Source: Thioglobus_B sp964558405
GTDB lineage: Bacteria; Pseudomonadota; Gammaproteobacteria; PS1; Pseudothioglobaceae
NCBI GenBank assembly: GCA_964558405.1
Contig: CAZLDG010000016.1
Span: 1 to 28,978 of the forward strand
DNA: 28,978 bases
Reading direction: 5' to 3'
A program made the translations under genes and the position numbers. The notes under the pieces are model-generated. The model did not search any database. It worked only from the letters and a program-made list of their open reading frames with translations, and had not been told where the DNA came from. Shown here one piece after another: positions 8,412 through 17,358 of the stretch. Position 1 is the stretch's first letter. The number at the start of each line of letters is the position of its first letter.

Positions 8412-9671
8412 ATGGCTGAACAAGACCAAGAGTTATACTGCTCATTTTGCGGCAAAGCCAAGGCTGAGGTTGATCGCCTGATTGCCGGCCCTGGGGTCTA
8501 TATTTGCAATGAGTGTATTGCCTCATGTCATGATCTGATCGAAGAGCAAAAGGTTAAAGAATTTAGTGAAGCGCACCAAGATTGGGATTACACGCCTAAG
8601 CAATTGGCGGATTTTCTAGATGAATATGTGATTGGTCAGACCCACGCCAAGAAAGTTTTATCGGTTGCGGTTTATAACCATTACAAACGCCTAAAAAGCG
8701 GACACGTCTCGAACGAGGTGGAGCTGGATAAGTCTAACATCTTAATGATTGGTCCAACGGGTTCGGGTAAGACGCTATTGGCACAGACTCTAGCACGTAT
8801 CCTTGATGTACCCTTTACTGTGGCTGATGCTACTACGCTGACTGAAGCGGGCTATGTGGGCGATGATGTGGAGAATGTGATTAAAAATCTCCTATCTAAA
8901 TGCGATTTTGACCCAGAGCGTGCTGAGCGCGGCATCATCTTTATTGATGAGATTGATAAGATTTCTCGTCGCTCTGACTCACCTTCGATTACGCGTGATG
9001 TGTCTGGCGAGGGCGTACAACAAGCCATGCTCAAATTGATTGAAGGCACTGTGGCTTCGGTACCACCTCAAGGTGGACGCAAGCATCCTAATCAAGAAAC
9101 CATTGATGTAGACACCTCTAAGATTCTATTTATTTGTGGCGGTGCATTTGACGGTCTGGATAAGGTGATTTCTAGACGCGTAGAAAAGGTCAGTGGCATT
9201 GGTTTTGGCGCAGAAGTTAAAGACAAAGAGGATGACAAGTCACTCAGTGATTTGTTCTCGCTGATTGAGCCAGAGGATCTGATTAAATTTGGTTTGATTC
9301 CAGAGCTGGTAGGACGCCTACCGGTACAAACCGCACTGAGCGAGTTGGATGAACAGGCCTTGGTACAAATTCTCACGCAGCCGAAAAACTCAGTAGTAAA
9401 GCAGTTTCAAGAGACCTTTGCCATGGAAGGCGTTAAGCTTAGCTTTAGAAAGCCGGCACTACTGGCCATTGCCAAATTGGCGATTAAACGCAAAACCGGT
9501 GCTCGCGGTTTGCGCTCTATCATCGAAGACTTGTTGCTCGATACCATGTTTGAGTTACCTTCATTAAATGACGTGGTTGAAGTGGTGATTGATAAGGCTG
9601 TGGTTGAGAAAAAGAAATCACCACTGCTGGTGCACAAATCAGGTGCAGACAAATCCAAAAAGGCAGGCTAG
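8412..9671 (+). CDS. clpX: ClpXP unfoldase ATPase subunit ClpX
   Basis: ClpX is the AAA+ unfoldase that recognises tagged substrates and threads them into ClpP. It has 419 residues. The N-terminal zinc-binding domain has C10, C13, C32 and C35. Walker A is GPTGSGKT at 114-121, the pore loop is GYVG at 147-150, and Walker B is IIFIDE at 175-180. The IGF loop that docks on ClpP is present (VSGIGFGAE), agreeing with the clpP gene next door. A Lon-like C-terminal small domain is intact (KTGARGLRSIIEDLLLDTMFELP). It is followed 9 bases later by hflX. Confidence 0.97.
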   Translation: MAEQDQELYCSFCGKAKAEVDRLIAGPGVYICNECIASCHDLIEEQKVKEFSEAHQDWDYTPKQLADFLDEYVIGQTHAKKVLSVAVYNHYKRLKSGHVSNEVELDKSNILMIGPTGSGKTLLAQTLARILDVPFTVADATTLTEAGYVGDDVENVIKNLLSKCDFDPERAERGIIFIDEIDKISRRSDSPSITRDVSGEGVQQAMLKLIEGTVASVPPQGGRKHPNQETIDVDTSKILFICGGAFDGLDKVISRRVEKVSGIGFGAEVKDKEDDKSLSDLFSLIEPEDLIKFGLIPELVGRLPVQTALSELDEQALVQILTQPKNSVVKQFQETFAMEGVKLSFRKPALLAIAKLAIKRKTGARGLRSIIEDLLLDTMFELPSLNDVVEVVIDKAVVEKKKSPLLVHKSGADKSKKAG

Positions 9672-9680
9672 AACCTAGTT

Positions 9681-10973
9681 TTGGAACTGTTTGATTCACA
9701 ACAGGCTGCCGTAGGCCTGGGCGAAAAAACACTATTGGTTCATGTAGAGTTGCCTTCAGCGCGCAATGTGCATAATGCCAAAGAGGAATTTCAAGAGTTA
9801 GCCCTTTCTTCAGGACTGGAGGTTATCCAAACCTTACAAGTCAATCGTAATCATGCCGATGCACGCTATTTTGTGGGTTCGGGCAAGGCGCAAGAGCTAC
9901 AAGAAATGGTGGCCGATCTGGGCATCGAACTGGTGATTTTTTCACCAGAGCTTTCACCCTCACAAGAACGCAATTTGGAAAAAGCGCTTTCCTGTCGAGT
10001 CATGGATCGTACTGGCTTAATTCTAGATATTTTTGCGCTAAGAGCCGATTCCTTCGAGGGTAAATTACAAGTAGAGTTGGCACAACTCAAGCATCTATCA
10101 ACTCGTTTGGTACGGGGTTGGACGCACCTTGAACGTCAAAAAGGTGGTATTGGTCTTAGAGGTCCGGGTGAGACTCAGCTGGAAACCGATAGACGACTAA
10201 TCGGTGGGCGCATTAAGTACTTGAAAAAGCGCTTAGAAAAAGTACATAAGCAGCGAGATCTGGGGCGTAAATCGCGCACCAAAAGCGAATTGCCAATGAT
10301 TGCCCTAGCAGGCTATACCAATGCCGGCAAATCCACCTTGTTTAATACGTTGACTGACGCCAAGGTATTTGCTCATGACCAGCTTTTTGCTACCTTGGAT
10401 TCTACCATTCGCCGAGTGATATTGCCGGCTTCAGGTGAGGCAGTAATTGCCGATACCGTGGGTTTTATTCAAGACTTGCCTCATGATTTGATTGAGGCGT
10501 TTAAATCTACACTAGAAGAAACCAGTCGTGCCGATGTGATTTTGCACGTGGTCGATGCTGCCGATGAATACAATCAAGAGAAAATCGAGCAAGTGAATGA
10601 GATTATTGCCCAGATCGAAGCCGACAAGATTCCAACCATCCTAGTGATGAACAAAATTGATTGTTTGGACGAGTTCGAGCCACGTGTGGATCGTGATGAG
10701 AACGGCGCGGTTTATCGGGTGTGGATCAGCTCCAAAACGGGTGCGGGAATAGACTTGCTCTATAAGAGTCTATCCGAACACCTAAGTGGTATGATGGAGC
10801 GTTGTAAGATACAGTTAGATGTGTGTAGCGCCTATATTCGTAGTGAAATTCACAACATTGGCTATATCCACAATGAGAAGATGGATGAATTTGGTCGCTG
10901 GATACTTGAAATTAACGTCACCAGCCACTATTTATCTAAATTATTACAAAGAAAAGGAGTTAAAAAGCTCTAA
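9681..10973 (+). CDS. hflX: Ribosome-splitting GTPase HflX (TTG start)
   Basis: HflX is a GTPase that splits stalled or heat-damaged 70S ribosomes. The 430 residues include the HflX-specific domain (LDIFALRA, then GWTHLERQKGGIGLRGPGETQLETDRR, about 115-172) and a GTPase domain: G1 GYTNAGKST at 211-219, G3 DTVGFI at 258-263, and G4 NKID at 324-327. The start is TTG: the residues that follow (ELFDSQQAA) match the short LFD/MFD start of homologues, and no nearby in-frame ATG or GTG fits. No clear ribosome-binding site is seen, so translation may rely on coupling to clpX. In E. coli this gene sits with hfq and hflKC; here it lies between clpX and lon, which suggests co-regulation with the proteases. 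Confidence 0.94.
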   Translation: MELFDSQQAAVGLGEKTLLVHVELPSARNVHNAKEEFQELALSSGLEVIQTLQVNRNHADARYFVGSGKAQELQEMVADLGIELVIFSPELSPSQERNLEKALSCRVMDRTGLILDIFALRADSFEGKLQVELAQLKHLSTRLVRGWTHLERQKGGIGLRGPGETQLETDRRLIGGRIKYLKKRLEKVHKQRDLGRKSRTKSELPMIALAGYTNAGKSTLFNTLTDAKVFAHDQLFATLDSTIRRVILPASGEAVIADTVGFIQDLPHDLIEAFKSTLEETSRADVILHVVDAADEYNQEKIEQVNEIIAQIEADKIPTILVMNKIDCLDEFEPRVDRDENGAVYRVWISSKTGAGIDLLYKSLSEHLSGMMERCKIQLDVCSAYIRSEIHNIGYIHNEKMDEFGRWILEINVTSHYLSKLLQRKGVKKL

Positions 10974-10995
10974 ATAGACGCTTTTTAAGAGAATT

Positions 10996-13332
10996 ATGGG
11001 TGAAGAAGCCGGTATTGAAGCCATTGACCTAAACACACAGAAGGTGCCGTTATTGCCACTAAGAGATGTGGTGGTATTCCCGCATACAGTGATGCCATTG
11101 TTTGTTGGCAGAAAATCCTCAGTGAGTGCTATTACTCAGGCCATGGGCGGCAATAAGTATGTGTTCTTGGTAGCGCAAAAAGACGAAAAGACCGAAAACC
11201 CAACACTGGATGATTTACACAGCGTGGGCACCCTAGCCACCATTTTGCAAATGCTCAAACTACCTGATGGCACCATTAAGGTCTTGGTAGAAGGGGTTAA
11301 GCGCGCCAAGATTGAAGCGATTTTCGATTTGGAAGATTATAGTGAAGTTGCTCTGAGCGATGTGGTGCTAGAGTCGGCTGATGACGTGGAAACCAAAGCG
11401 ATGATGCGTCTGGCTTTGGATAACTTTGAGAAATACATCAAGCTCAATAAAAAAGTGCCTGAAGAAGTATTAAAGATGCTTTCTGAGGTCGAGGATGTTG
11501 AGCGTTTTAGTGATGTGATTATTGCCAATCTCAACCTTAAAGCCAGCGAAAAACAAGACTTGCTGGGTGTCAACAACGCCAGAGACAGATTGGATAAAGT
11601 ACTGACTTATCTTCAAGGTGAGATTGATGTTCTCGGCACTGAGCAGAAGATTCAATCGCGTGTGCGCAAGCAAATGGAGTCCAATCAAAGAGATTATTAT
11701 CTGAATGAGCAGATGAAGTCCATTCAAAAAGAATTGGGACAGCTTGATGATGAAAATGAGATTGAAGAATTACAAGCCAGTATCGATAAGGCGAAGATGC
11801 CTAAACACGCCAAGGAGAAAGCTCAAAGTGAGTTGAAAAAACTCGCGCGCATGTCTTCGCAGTCCTCAGATGCTTCGATTATTCGCACCTATATTGAAAA
11901 TCTATGCGAGGTGCCATGGCGCAAGAAAACTCGTATTAATCAAGACCTAAAACGTGCACAGAAGATCTTAGATGAAGACCACTACGGTCTGGATAAAGTC
12001 AAAGAAAGAATTCTGGAGCACCTAGCAGTGCAGACGCGCGTAAGTCATAACAAGGCCAATATTTTGTGCTTAGTGGGTCCACCGGGTGTGGGTAAAACCT
12101 CTTTGGGTCAATCCATTGCTAAGGCGGTGAATCGTAAATACGTGCGCATGGCCCTGGGCGGTGTGCGTGATGAGGCGGAAATCCGTGGCCATCGTCGTAC
12201 TTATATTGGTGCGATGCCAGGCTCAATCGTGCAAAAAATGCAAAAAGTTGGGGTGAAAAACCCCTTGTTCTTGCTCGATGAGATTGAGAAGATGGCCTCA
12301 GATTATCGTGGCGATCCTTCATCGGCTATGCTCGAAGTATTGGATCCGGAGCAAAATCACACCTTTAATGATCACTACCTAGAGGTGGATTATGATCTTT
12401 CGCAAGTGATGTTCGTGGCCACAGCCAACTCATTGGATTTGCCACAGCCGCTATTGGATCGTATGGAGATTATTGAGCTCTCAGGTTATACCGAAGATGA
12501 GAAAGTGCAGATTGCCAAGCGTCATTTGATTAAGCAGGCCATGGAAAACAACGGCATTAAAGCCAGTGAGATTAGCTTTAAGGATTCGGCTATTTTGGAT
12601 ATTATTCGTTACTACACCCGTGAAGCTGGCGTTAGAAGTTTGAATCGTACCATCAGCACCATTTGTCGTAAAGTGGTGAAAGACGTGGTATTGAAAAAGC
12701 GCAAATCCAAGGCCATTATCAATGCCAAGAGTCTGGAGAAATATCTGGGTGTGAAGAAATTCAGATTTGGCTTGGCCGAAGAGCATAACCAAGTGGGCGA
12801 GGTAACGGGCCTGGCCTGGACTTCGGTAGGTGGTGATCTTCTGACCATTGAAGCCACAGCCTACAAAGGCAAAGGCAAGCTGAATTACACTGGCCAGCTG
12901 GGCGATGTTATGCAAGAATCCATTCAAGCGGCAATGAGTGTTACTCGTACCCGTGCTAAGGAGTTGGGCATTGAAGATAATTTCCAAGAGAAATTAGACA
13001 TTCATATTCACGTACCCGATGGCTCTACCCCGAAAGATGGACCAAGCGCAGGCGCAGCCATGTGCACAGCATTGGTTTCTGTGCTCACTGGGCGAAAAGT
13101 CAAGGCCGATGTGGCCATGACTGGCGAGATTACGCTACGTGGTGAAATCACCCCAATTGGCGGCTTAAAAGAGAAGATGTTGGCGGCTTTGCGTGGTGGT
13201 ATTAAAACCGTGATTGTGCCTGAGGATAACGAGCGCGAACTCTCAGAAGTACCAGAGAAAATCAAAGGCAATCTAAACGTCATCAAGGTTAAATGGATTG
13301 ATGAGGTTTTGGATGTGGCCTTAGAGAAGTAA
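10996..13332 (+). CDS. lon: ATP-dependent protease Lon
   Basis: Lon is a homohexameric AAA+ protease that degrades misfolded and regulatory proteins. The 778 residues include the N-terminal substrate-binding domain (VPLLPLRDVVVFPHTVMPL), Walker A G361-PPGVGKT at 361-368, and the protease domain with catalytic S684 (DGPSAGAAM) and K727 (GGLKEK). Length and domain order match the bacterial LonA type. It is the last gene of the tig-clpP-clpX-hflX-lon series and is closed by a strong terminator. A weak AT-rich inverted repeat (10961-10968 with 10980-10987) lies between the hflX stop and the lon start. No sigma32 promoter could be recognised directly upstream. Confidence 0.97.
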   Translation: MGEEAGIEAIDLNTQKVPLLPLRDVVVFPHTVMPLFVGRKSSVSAITQAMGGNKYVFLVAQKDEKTENPTLDDLHSVGTLATILQMLKLPDGTIKVLVEGVKRAKIEAIFDLEDYSEVALSDVVLESADDVETKAMMRLALDNFEKYIKLNKKVPEEVLKMLSEVEDVERFSDVIIANLNLKASEKQDLLGVNNARDRLDKVLTYLQGEIDVLGTEQKIQSRVRKQMESNQRDYYLNEQMKSIQKELGQLDDENEIEELQASIDKAKMPKHAKEKAQSELKKLARMSSQSSDASIIRTYIENLCEVPWRKKTRINQDLKRAQKILDEDHYGLDKVKERILEHLAVQTRVSHNKANILCLVGPPGVGKTSLGQSIAKAVNRKYVRMALGGVRDEAEIRGHRRTYIGAMPGSIVQKMQKVGVKNPLFLLDEIEKMASDYRGDPSSAMLEVLDPEQNHTFNDHYLEVDYDLSQVMFVATANSLDLPQPLLDRMEIIELSGYTEDEKVQIAKRHLIKQAMENNGIKASEISFKDSAILDIIRYYTREAGVRSLNRTISTICRKVVKDVVLKKRKSKAIINAKSLEKYLGVKKFRFGLAEEHNQVGEVTGLAWTSVGGDLLTIEATAYKGKGKLNYTGQLGDVMQESIQAAMSVTRTRAKELGIEDNFQEKLDIHIHVPDGSTPKDGPSAGAAMCTALVSVLTGRKVKADVAMTGEITLRGEITPIGGLKEKMLAALRGGIKTVIVPEDNERELSEVPEKIKGNLNVIKVKWIDEVLDVALEK

Positions 13333-13334
13333 AC

Positions 13335-13363
13335 AAAAAAGGCGCTTAACAAGCGCCTTTTTT
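13335..13363. terminator. Bidirectional terminator between lon and the DsrE-family gene
   Basis: A 7-base-pair GC-rich stem (13341-13347 with 13351-13357, loop AAC) is flanked by A6 on the left and T6 on the right, so it can end transcription from both sides. Lon ends 2 bases before it and the convergent DsrE-family gene ends 17 bases after it. Confidence 0.92.
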
Positions 13364-13380
13364 ATAAGCATGTAATCCGT

Positions 13381-13794
13381 TTATGGACGGATGTAGGCGT
13401 AGCCTTGTTGTTGCAATTCACCAATACGAATCACACCACCTGGTACCACATTCACACCCGAGGCCAGCGCTGGCGCTTTACCCTTTTTCTTCTTGATTTT
13501 GTTCATGGTGTTGTTACAAGCACTAAAGGTAACGTTATTCATGGCCATGCCTTCAACGCGTGCGGCGTTTTTACCGGCCTTGGTGAGAATGCCAAGACCC
13601 GGGCCATAGGCCACCACTTCGACATCAACATTATCAATACCATAGTGGTTTTGAATGTTGATCGCATTGTTTAGCGCGATGGTTTGTGTTCTGGCATCAT
13701 CCGTGCTCACTTGAATGACGTATTTGTAATCAGCAGCTTGTACACCTAGTGCGATAAAGCCTGAGGCGAATGCGCCCAGTAGTTGTTTTTTCAT
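13381..13794 (-). CDS. Secreted DsrE-family (DsrE/DsrF/DrsH-like) protein
   Basis: This is a 137-residue protein with a signal peptide (MKKQLLGAFASGFIALGVQA) followed by a single DsrE-like alpha/beta domain. VVAYGPGLGIL at about 61-70 and FSACNNTM at 90-97 with one cysteine (C93) match the DsrE-family core, in which the equivalent cysteine carries sulfur. The ATG at 13794 is preferred because a purine-rich ribosome-binding site (CCGGGGGGATT) stands directly before it and the signal peptide begins there; the frame stays open 48 bases further upstream, but that would spoil the signal peptide. The protein is probably periplasmic, unlike cytoplasmic DsrEFH. Its sulfur-related role is inferred from family and context; no partner gene is adjacent. 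Confidence 0.75.
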   Translation of the reverse strand: MKKQLLGAFASGFIALGVQAADYKYVIQVSTDDARTQTIALNNAINIQNHYGIDNVDVEVVAYGPGLGILTKAGKNAARVEGMAMNNVTFSACNNTMNKIKKKKGKAPALASGVNVVPGGVIRIGELQQQGYAYIRP

Positions 13795-13831
13795 AATCCC
13801 CCCGGAGTTATTTAATAATTGTTGATGATGC

Positions 13832-13861
13832 CTTGTTAGCACCAGGGGTTATTCTAACAAG
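13832..13861. repeat. 8-bp perfect inverted repeat between rsmB and the DsrE-family gene
   Basis: CTTGTTAG at 13832-13839 is mirrored by CTAACAAG at 13854-13861 with a 14-base spacer. It sits directly after the rsmB stop and upstream of the DsrE-family start. It has no T tract, so it is a poor terminator; an operator or an mRNA-stabilising hairpin is possible. Confidence 0.5.
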
Positions 13862-13866
13862 AGTAG

Positions 13867-15129
13867 TTAGGATGTTTTTAAGATTTTTGCATAATAAAAG
13901 CCATCAAAATCTCCGCCCGGGATTTGTTGCCTGCCCACGGAGGTTTTAATACCCCAATCCAATTTGATGGGCAGTGCTTGGGCATTGTCATGGTGCGCTA
14001 GAAACTGCTGGATTTGCTGCTCATTCTCAGCCTTGAGAATCGAACAGGTAGCATAGAGCAAAACCCCACCGGGTTTGAGCATATTCCAGAGATTGTCCAG
14101 AATTCGCGCTTGTAATTGTGTGAGTTGAGTAATGTCTTTGGGTTTCCTCAGTAGTTTAATATCGGGATGACGACGAATCACCCCAGTCGCAGAACAAGGC
14201 GCATCTAAGAGAATTTTGTCAAAGGCTTGTCCTTCCCACCAGTCCTGTACACTGGCATCGCCAACCACGGTATTAATATTGTTAATCTTGAGGCGCTTGG
14301 CGTTTTCATCAACACGTTCTAGGCGCGCTTGATCGCTATCCAGTGCCAATATCTGCGCCTTGGGTGCGGCCTCAGCTAATTGCGTGGTTTTGCCTCCGGG
14401 GGCAGCGCAGGCATCTAGGATGCGCTCATCATCTTTGGGGTCAAGCAGGCTTGCACACAGTTGCGCTGAAAGATCCTGTACATAACAAGCACCTTGGTCA
14501 AAATCAGTTAATTTGTTAACTGCAACTGCGCTCTCCAGCACCAAGCCCTGCGGACACAGTTCGACTGCGCGAGATTTAATTCCTTGCGCACTGAGTGCCT
14601 GTTGATAGGATTGGGTGTCAAGGCGTTTGCTCACTCTAAGTGTCATCGGCGCCTGGGTATTATTAGCCGTGAATATTTGCTGAAAATGCTCAGGATAGTT
14701 GTGTTTGATTTTTTTAACCAGCCAACTGGGGTGTGAATAATGCGGCTTGACCAGTGTTTGACTTTCGCGCTCAATTTTCCTGAGAATGGCATTGATAAGC
14801 TTTTTACTCCAGGGTTTGTCAAGCAGGCTGCCCACTTCAACAGTCTCGAAAATAACGGCGTGGGCCGGCGTATGTGCGTGCAACAGTTGATAAGCACCTA
14901 GTAGTAATAAACAATGAATATCTAGGTCTTCTTTTTTTAGCGGATGCTTAAGTAGGGGGCTGACCAAATCATTGAGTTGATGATAAAAGCGAATGGTGCC
15001 AAACACCAAGGATTTCACCTCAGATAGATCTTCTTCTTTTGGATAAGCAAAGGCAGATAAAGAACGCTTTTGCAATACGACTGAGCAGATGGCACTCAGT
15101 GCTATATTTAGTGCATGCTTATTGGCCAA
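13867..15129 (-). CDS. rsmB: 16S rRNA (cytosine-967-C5) methyltransferase RsmB
   Basis: RsmB makes m5C967 in 16S rRNA using S-adenosylmethionine. It has 420 residues, the normal length. The N-terminal NusB-like RNA-binding domain (about 1-140) is followed by the Rossmann methyltransferase domain: SAM-binding DACAAPGGKTTQLAE from D239, motif IV DAPCSATG with C312, and motif VI YATCSI with C362. The two cysteines are the release and nucleophile pair of m5C methyltransferases. Its first 11 bases overlap the end of dsbC. Here no fmt or def gene is adjacent, unlike the classic def-fmt-rsmB order. Confidence 0.95.
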   Translation of the reverse strand: MANKHALNIALSAICSVVLQKRSLSAFAYPKEEDLSEVKSLVFGTIRFYHQLNDLVSPLLKHPLKKEDLDIHCLLLLGAYQLLHAHTPAHAVIFETVEVGSLLDKPWSKKLINAILRKIERESQTLVKPHYSHPSWLVKKIKHNYPEHFQQIFTANNTQAPMTLRVSKRLDTQSYQQALSAQGIKSRAVELCPQGLVLESAVAVNKLTDFDQGACYVQDLSAQLCASLLDPKDDERILDACAAPGGKTTQLAEAAPKAQILALDSDQARLERVDENAKRLKINNINTVVGDASVQDWWEGQAFDKILLDAPCSATGVIRRHPDIKLLRKPKDITQLTQLQARILDNLWNMLKPGGVLLYATCSILKAENEQQIQQFLAHHDNAQALPIKLDWGIKTSVGRQQIPGGDFDGFYYAKILKTS

Positions 15130-15838
15130 GACTTTGTTGGATTTCTTTGATTAAAGCACTAGGTTTTAGATAGCCCGGCAGGTGGGTGCCATCAGCAAGA
15201 AAAATAGCTGGTGTACCGTTCACGCCCAATTGTTGTGAAATGCGCAGTTGGGTGGCAACGGGATTTTTACAATCCTTGGTCTCAGGCAGTTTACCGTTGT
15301 GTTTGTAATTGTCCATGGCTTGTTTTCTATCGGGCGCACACCAAATTCTCTGCATTTTACTTTGCGCCTTAGGATGTAGCGAGGCCAGTGGCGCCGCCAA
15401 GTATTTGACGGTAATACCTAAATCGTTCATCTTACTCATACCCAAATGTAGTTTGCGACAAAATGGACAATCAACATCGGTAAAGACATGAATCACATGC
15501 TTTTCATTATCAGCTTTGTAGATAATCTTATCCTGCTCGGCAATGGTATTAATCAAGGTTTTTTTAATCAGTTTAACGCGTGGATTGGCCGGCATGAGTT
15601 TGCGTGTTGTTAGGTCAACCACATCGCCTTGAATCAGATAGCGTCCATCTTTAGAAACCAAAATTGAGTCGATAGGAGAATGTAGGATCACCTCATATGC
15701 ACCTGTAAAGCTACTGGGAACAATATTAGCCTGGTCAATATCACCAAAGAATCGACTCAGATTATTGGCCACAGCCTCTTTATCGGCCAGCACTACACTG
15801 CTTAATAGGGTGGTGGTTAGAAATAGAAGTTTTAACAT
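15119..15838 (-). CDS. dsbC: Periplasmic thiol:disulfide isomerase DsbC
   Basis: DsbC corrects wrong disulfide bonds in periplasmic proteins. The 239-residue precursor has a signal peptide (MLKLLFLTTTLLSSVVLA), an N-terminal dimerisation domain (about 20-80), and a thioredoxin-fold domain with the active site C124-P-F-C127 and the cis-proline loop GTPAIF. E. coli DsbC has CGYC at the active site; CPFC is an unusual dipeptide that may shift the redox potential. Two further cysteines (IWCAP and KDCKNP) match the structural disulfide of the E. coli protein. Its 3' end overlaps rsmB by 11 bases, so the two are cotranscribed although functionally unrelated. It is a natural partner for the periplasmic c-type cytochromes and sulfur enzymes of such organisms. 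Confidence 0.9.
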   Translation of the reverse strand: MLKLLFLTTTLLSSVVLADKEAVANNLSRFFGDIDQANIVPSSFTGAYEVILHSPIDSILVSKDGRYLIQGDVVDLTTRKLMPANPRVKLIKKTLINTIAEQDKIIYKADNEKHVIHVFTDVDCPFCRKLHLGMSKMNDLGITVKYLAAPLASLHPKAQSKMQRIWCAPDRKQAMDNYKHNGKLPETKDCKNPVATQLRISQQLGVNGTPAIFLADGTHLPGYLKPSALIKEIQQSLGQ

Positions 15839-15920
15839 GGTGAAAATTTATGGGAAAAATGAATAAATTTTACCTTTTTAGGTAGAATACCAAAGCATTA
15901 TATTTGGATTCAAACGCACT

Positions 15921-17348
15921 ATGGAATTTTCATTATTTAATCGATCAATTGAGCATTTTTCTGGTGATATCGCCGTGGTTTTTAGCACAGAAAAAGCTCA
16001 ACTAAGCAATCAAGATTTAGCCGATTTTGTTGCGCTAAATGGGTTTAAGTCTAAGCTGGGCAATACCTTATTACTAAACTCAATCTCAGGCTTTAAATCT
16101 AAGCGAGTTTTGGTTGTAGGCTTGGGTGACAAAGACATTCATGAGAAATGTTTGGCCAAAGCCTTTGAGGCCATGGCCGGTGCGATTGTTGGCGCCAAAG
16201 CTAAAACTGTGGCCATTGATCAGATTATGACCCCGGTGGTTTCTGAGGCTTGGCTGCATCAAAACATTGCCAGAATTATCAGCAATGCCACTTATCGTAT
16301 TGACAAGGTAGGACTGGAAAGTGAAGCCGAAGAGGCATTGGAAAACGTGGCGTTTTGCTCTCAAAGCGACAATGCACATGATTTGTCCACTGGTGTGGCC
16401 ATTGCCCAAGGTATGGCGCTCAGTCGCGAATTGGCAGATATGCCGTCGAATGTTTGCACGCCGACTTATTTGGCGCAGACCGCGCAATCCTTGGCTCAGG
16501 AGTTTGATTTAGCAGTTGAGGTGCTGGAAGAGGCACAAATGCAAGAGCTGGGCATGGGTTCGTTGTTATCAGTTGCCAAGGGTTCTATTGAGGCGCCTAA
16601 ATTAATCTCACTAAGCTATCGTAATAATGGTGACGCTAAGCCGATTGTTTTGGTGGGCAAGGGTGTTACTTTTGACAGTGGCGGCATTTCGCTTAAACCT
16701 GGCGCAGCCATGGATGAAATGAAATATGACATGTGTGGTGCTGCCTCGGTATTGGGCACCATGCGCGCTGTGGCGCAGATGGGGCTTAAAACCAATTTAA
16801 CCGTGGTGGTGCCGGCGGTTGAGAATATGCCAGCGCATAATGCCTCGAAGCCGGGCGATGTGGTGAAATCCATGTCAGGTCAGACCATCGAGATTCTCAA
16901 TACCGATGCCGAAGGGCGTTTGATTTTGTGTGATGCGCTTAGCTATGTTGAGAAATATAATCCAGCTGTGGTGATTGATGTGGCCACACTCACCGGTGCG
17001 GTGATTATCGCTCTGGGCAAGCACAATAGTGGCTTGATGAGTAATGATCAAGATTTGGCCGATGATTTGTTAGCAGCAGGCAAACGTGCAGCTGATGGCT
17101 TGTGGCAGTTGCCGATTGCCGATGAGTATGACCAGCAACTGAAATCAAATTTTGCCGACATGGCCAATATTGGTGGGCGCGAAGCTGGCACGGTAACCGC
17201 AGCTTGTTTCTTGGCCAGGTTTACCCAGGATTATCGTTGGGCACATTTGGACATTGCTGGCACTGCTTGGGTAAGTGGTGCGAAAAAAGGCGCGACCGGC
17301 AGACCGGTACCACTGCTAGTGCAATATATTTTAGATCAACTTAATTAA
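15921..17348 (+). CDS. pepA: Leucyl (cytosol) aminopeptidase PepA
   Basis: This is a two-metal M17 aminopeptidase that removes N-terminal residues from peptides; in E. coli PepA also binds DNA in Xer recombination. The 475 residues contain metal ligands K247 and D252 (GKGVTFDSGG) and the family signature N327-TDAEGRL-334 with E331 and catalytic R333. The C-terminal catalytic domain is intact to the end. The protein is slightly shorter than the 503 residues of E. coli PepA, mainly in the N-terminal domain. It is divergent from dsbC across 82 bases. No good Shine-Dalgarno sequence precedes the ATG. It is followed 10 bases later by ppnP. Confidence 0.95.
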   Translation: MEFSLFNRSIEHFSGDIAVVFSTEKAQLSNQDLADFVALNGFKSKLGNTLLLNSISGFKSKRVLVVGLGDKDIHEKCLAKAFEAMAGAIVGAKAKTVAIDQIMTPVVSEAWLHQNIARIISNATYRIDKVGLESEAEEALENVAFCSQSDNAHDLSTGVAIAQGMALSRELADMPSNVCTPTYLAQTAQSLAQEFDLAVEVLEEAQMQELGMGSLLSVAKGSIEAPKLISLSYRNNGDAKPIVLVGKGVTFDSGGISLKPGAAMDEMKYDMCGAASVLGTMRAVAQMGLKTNLTVVVPAVENMPAHNASKPGDVVKSMSGQTIEILNTDAEGRLILCDALSYVEKYNPAVVIDVATLTGAVIIALGKHNSGLMSNDQDLADDLLAAGKRAADGLWQLPIADEYDQQLKSNFADMANIGGREAGTVTAACFLARFTQDYRWAHLDIAGTAWVSGAKKGATGRPVPLLVQYILDQLN

Positions 17349-17358
17349 GGAAGAAAAG

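Noticed and set aside
10961..10987. Inverted repeat TAAAAAGC/GCTTTTTA between hflX and lon, possibly a terminator.
   Set aside because: The stem is almost all A-T with an 11-base loop and no following T tract; it overlaps the hflX stop and would not stop transcription.
13795..13842. Upstream in-frame ATG that would extend the DsrE-family protein by 16 residues.
   Set aside because: The extension would place polar residues before the signal peptide, and the ribosome-binding site fits the ATG at 13794.
15871..15884. Palindrome TACCTTTTTAGGTA between dsbC and pepA as an operator.
   Set aside because: Only five base pairs and no second copy; chance in AT-rich sequence.
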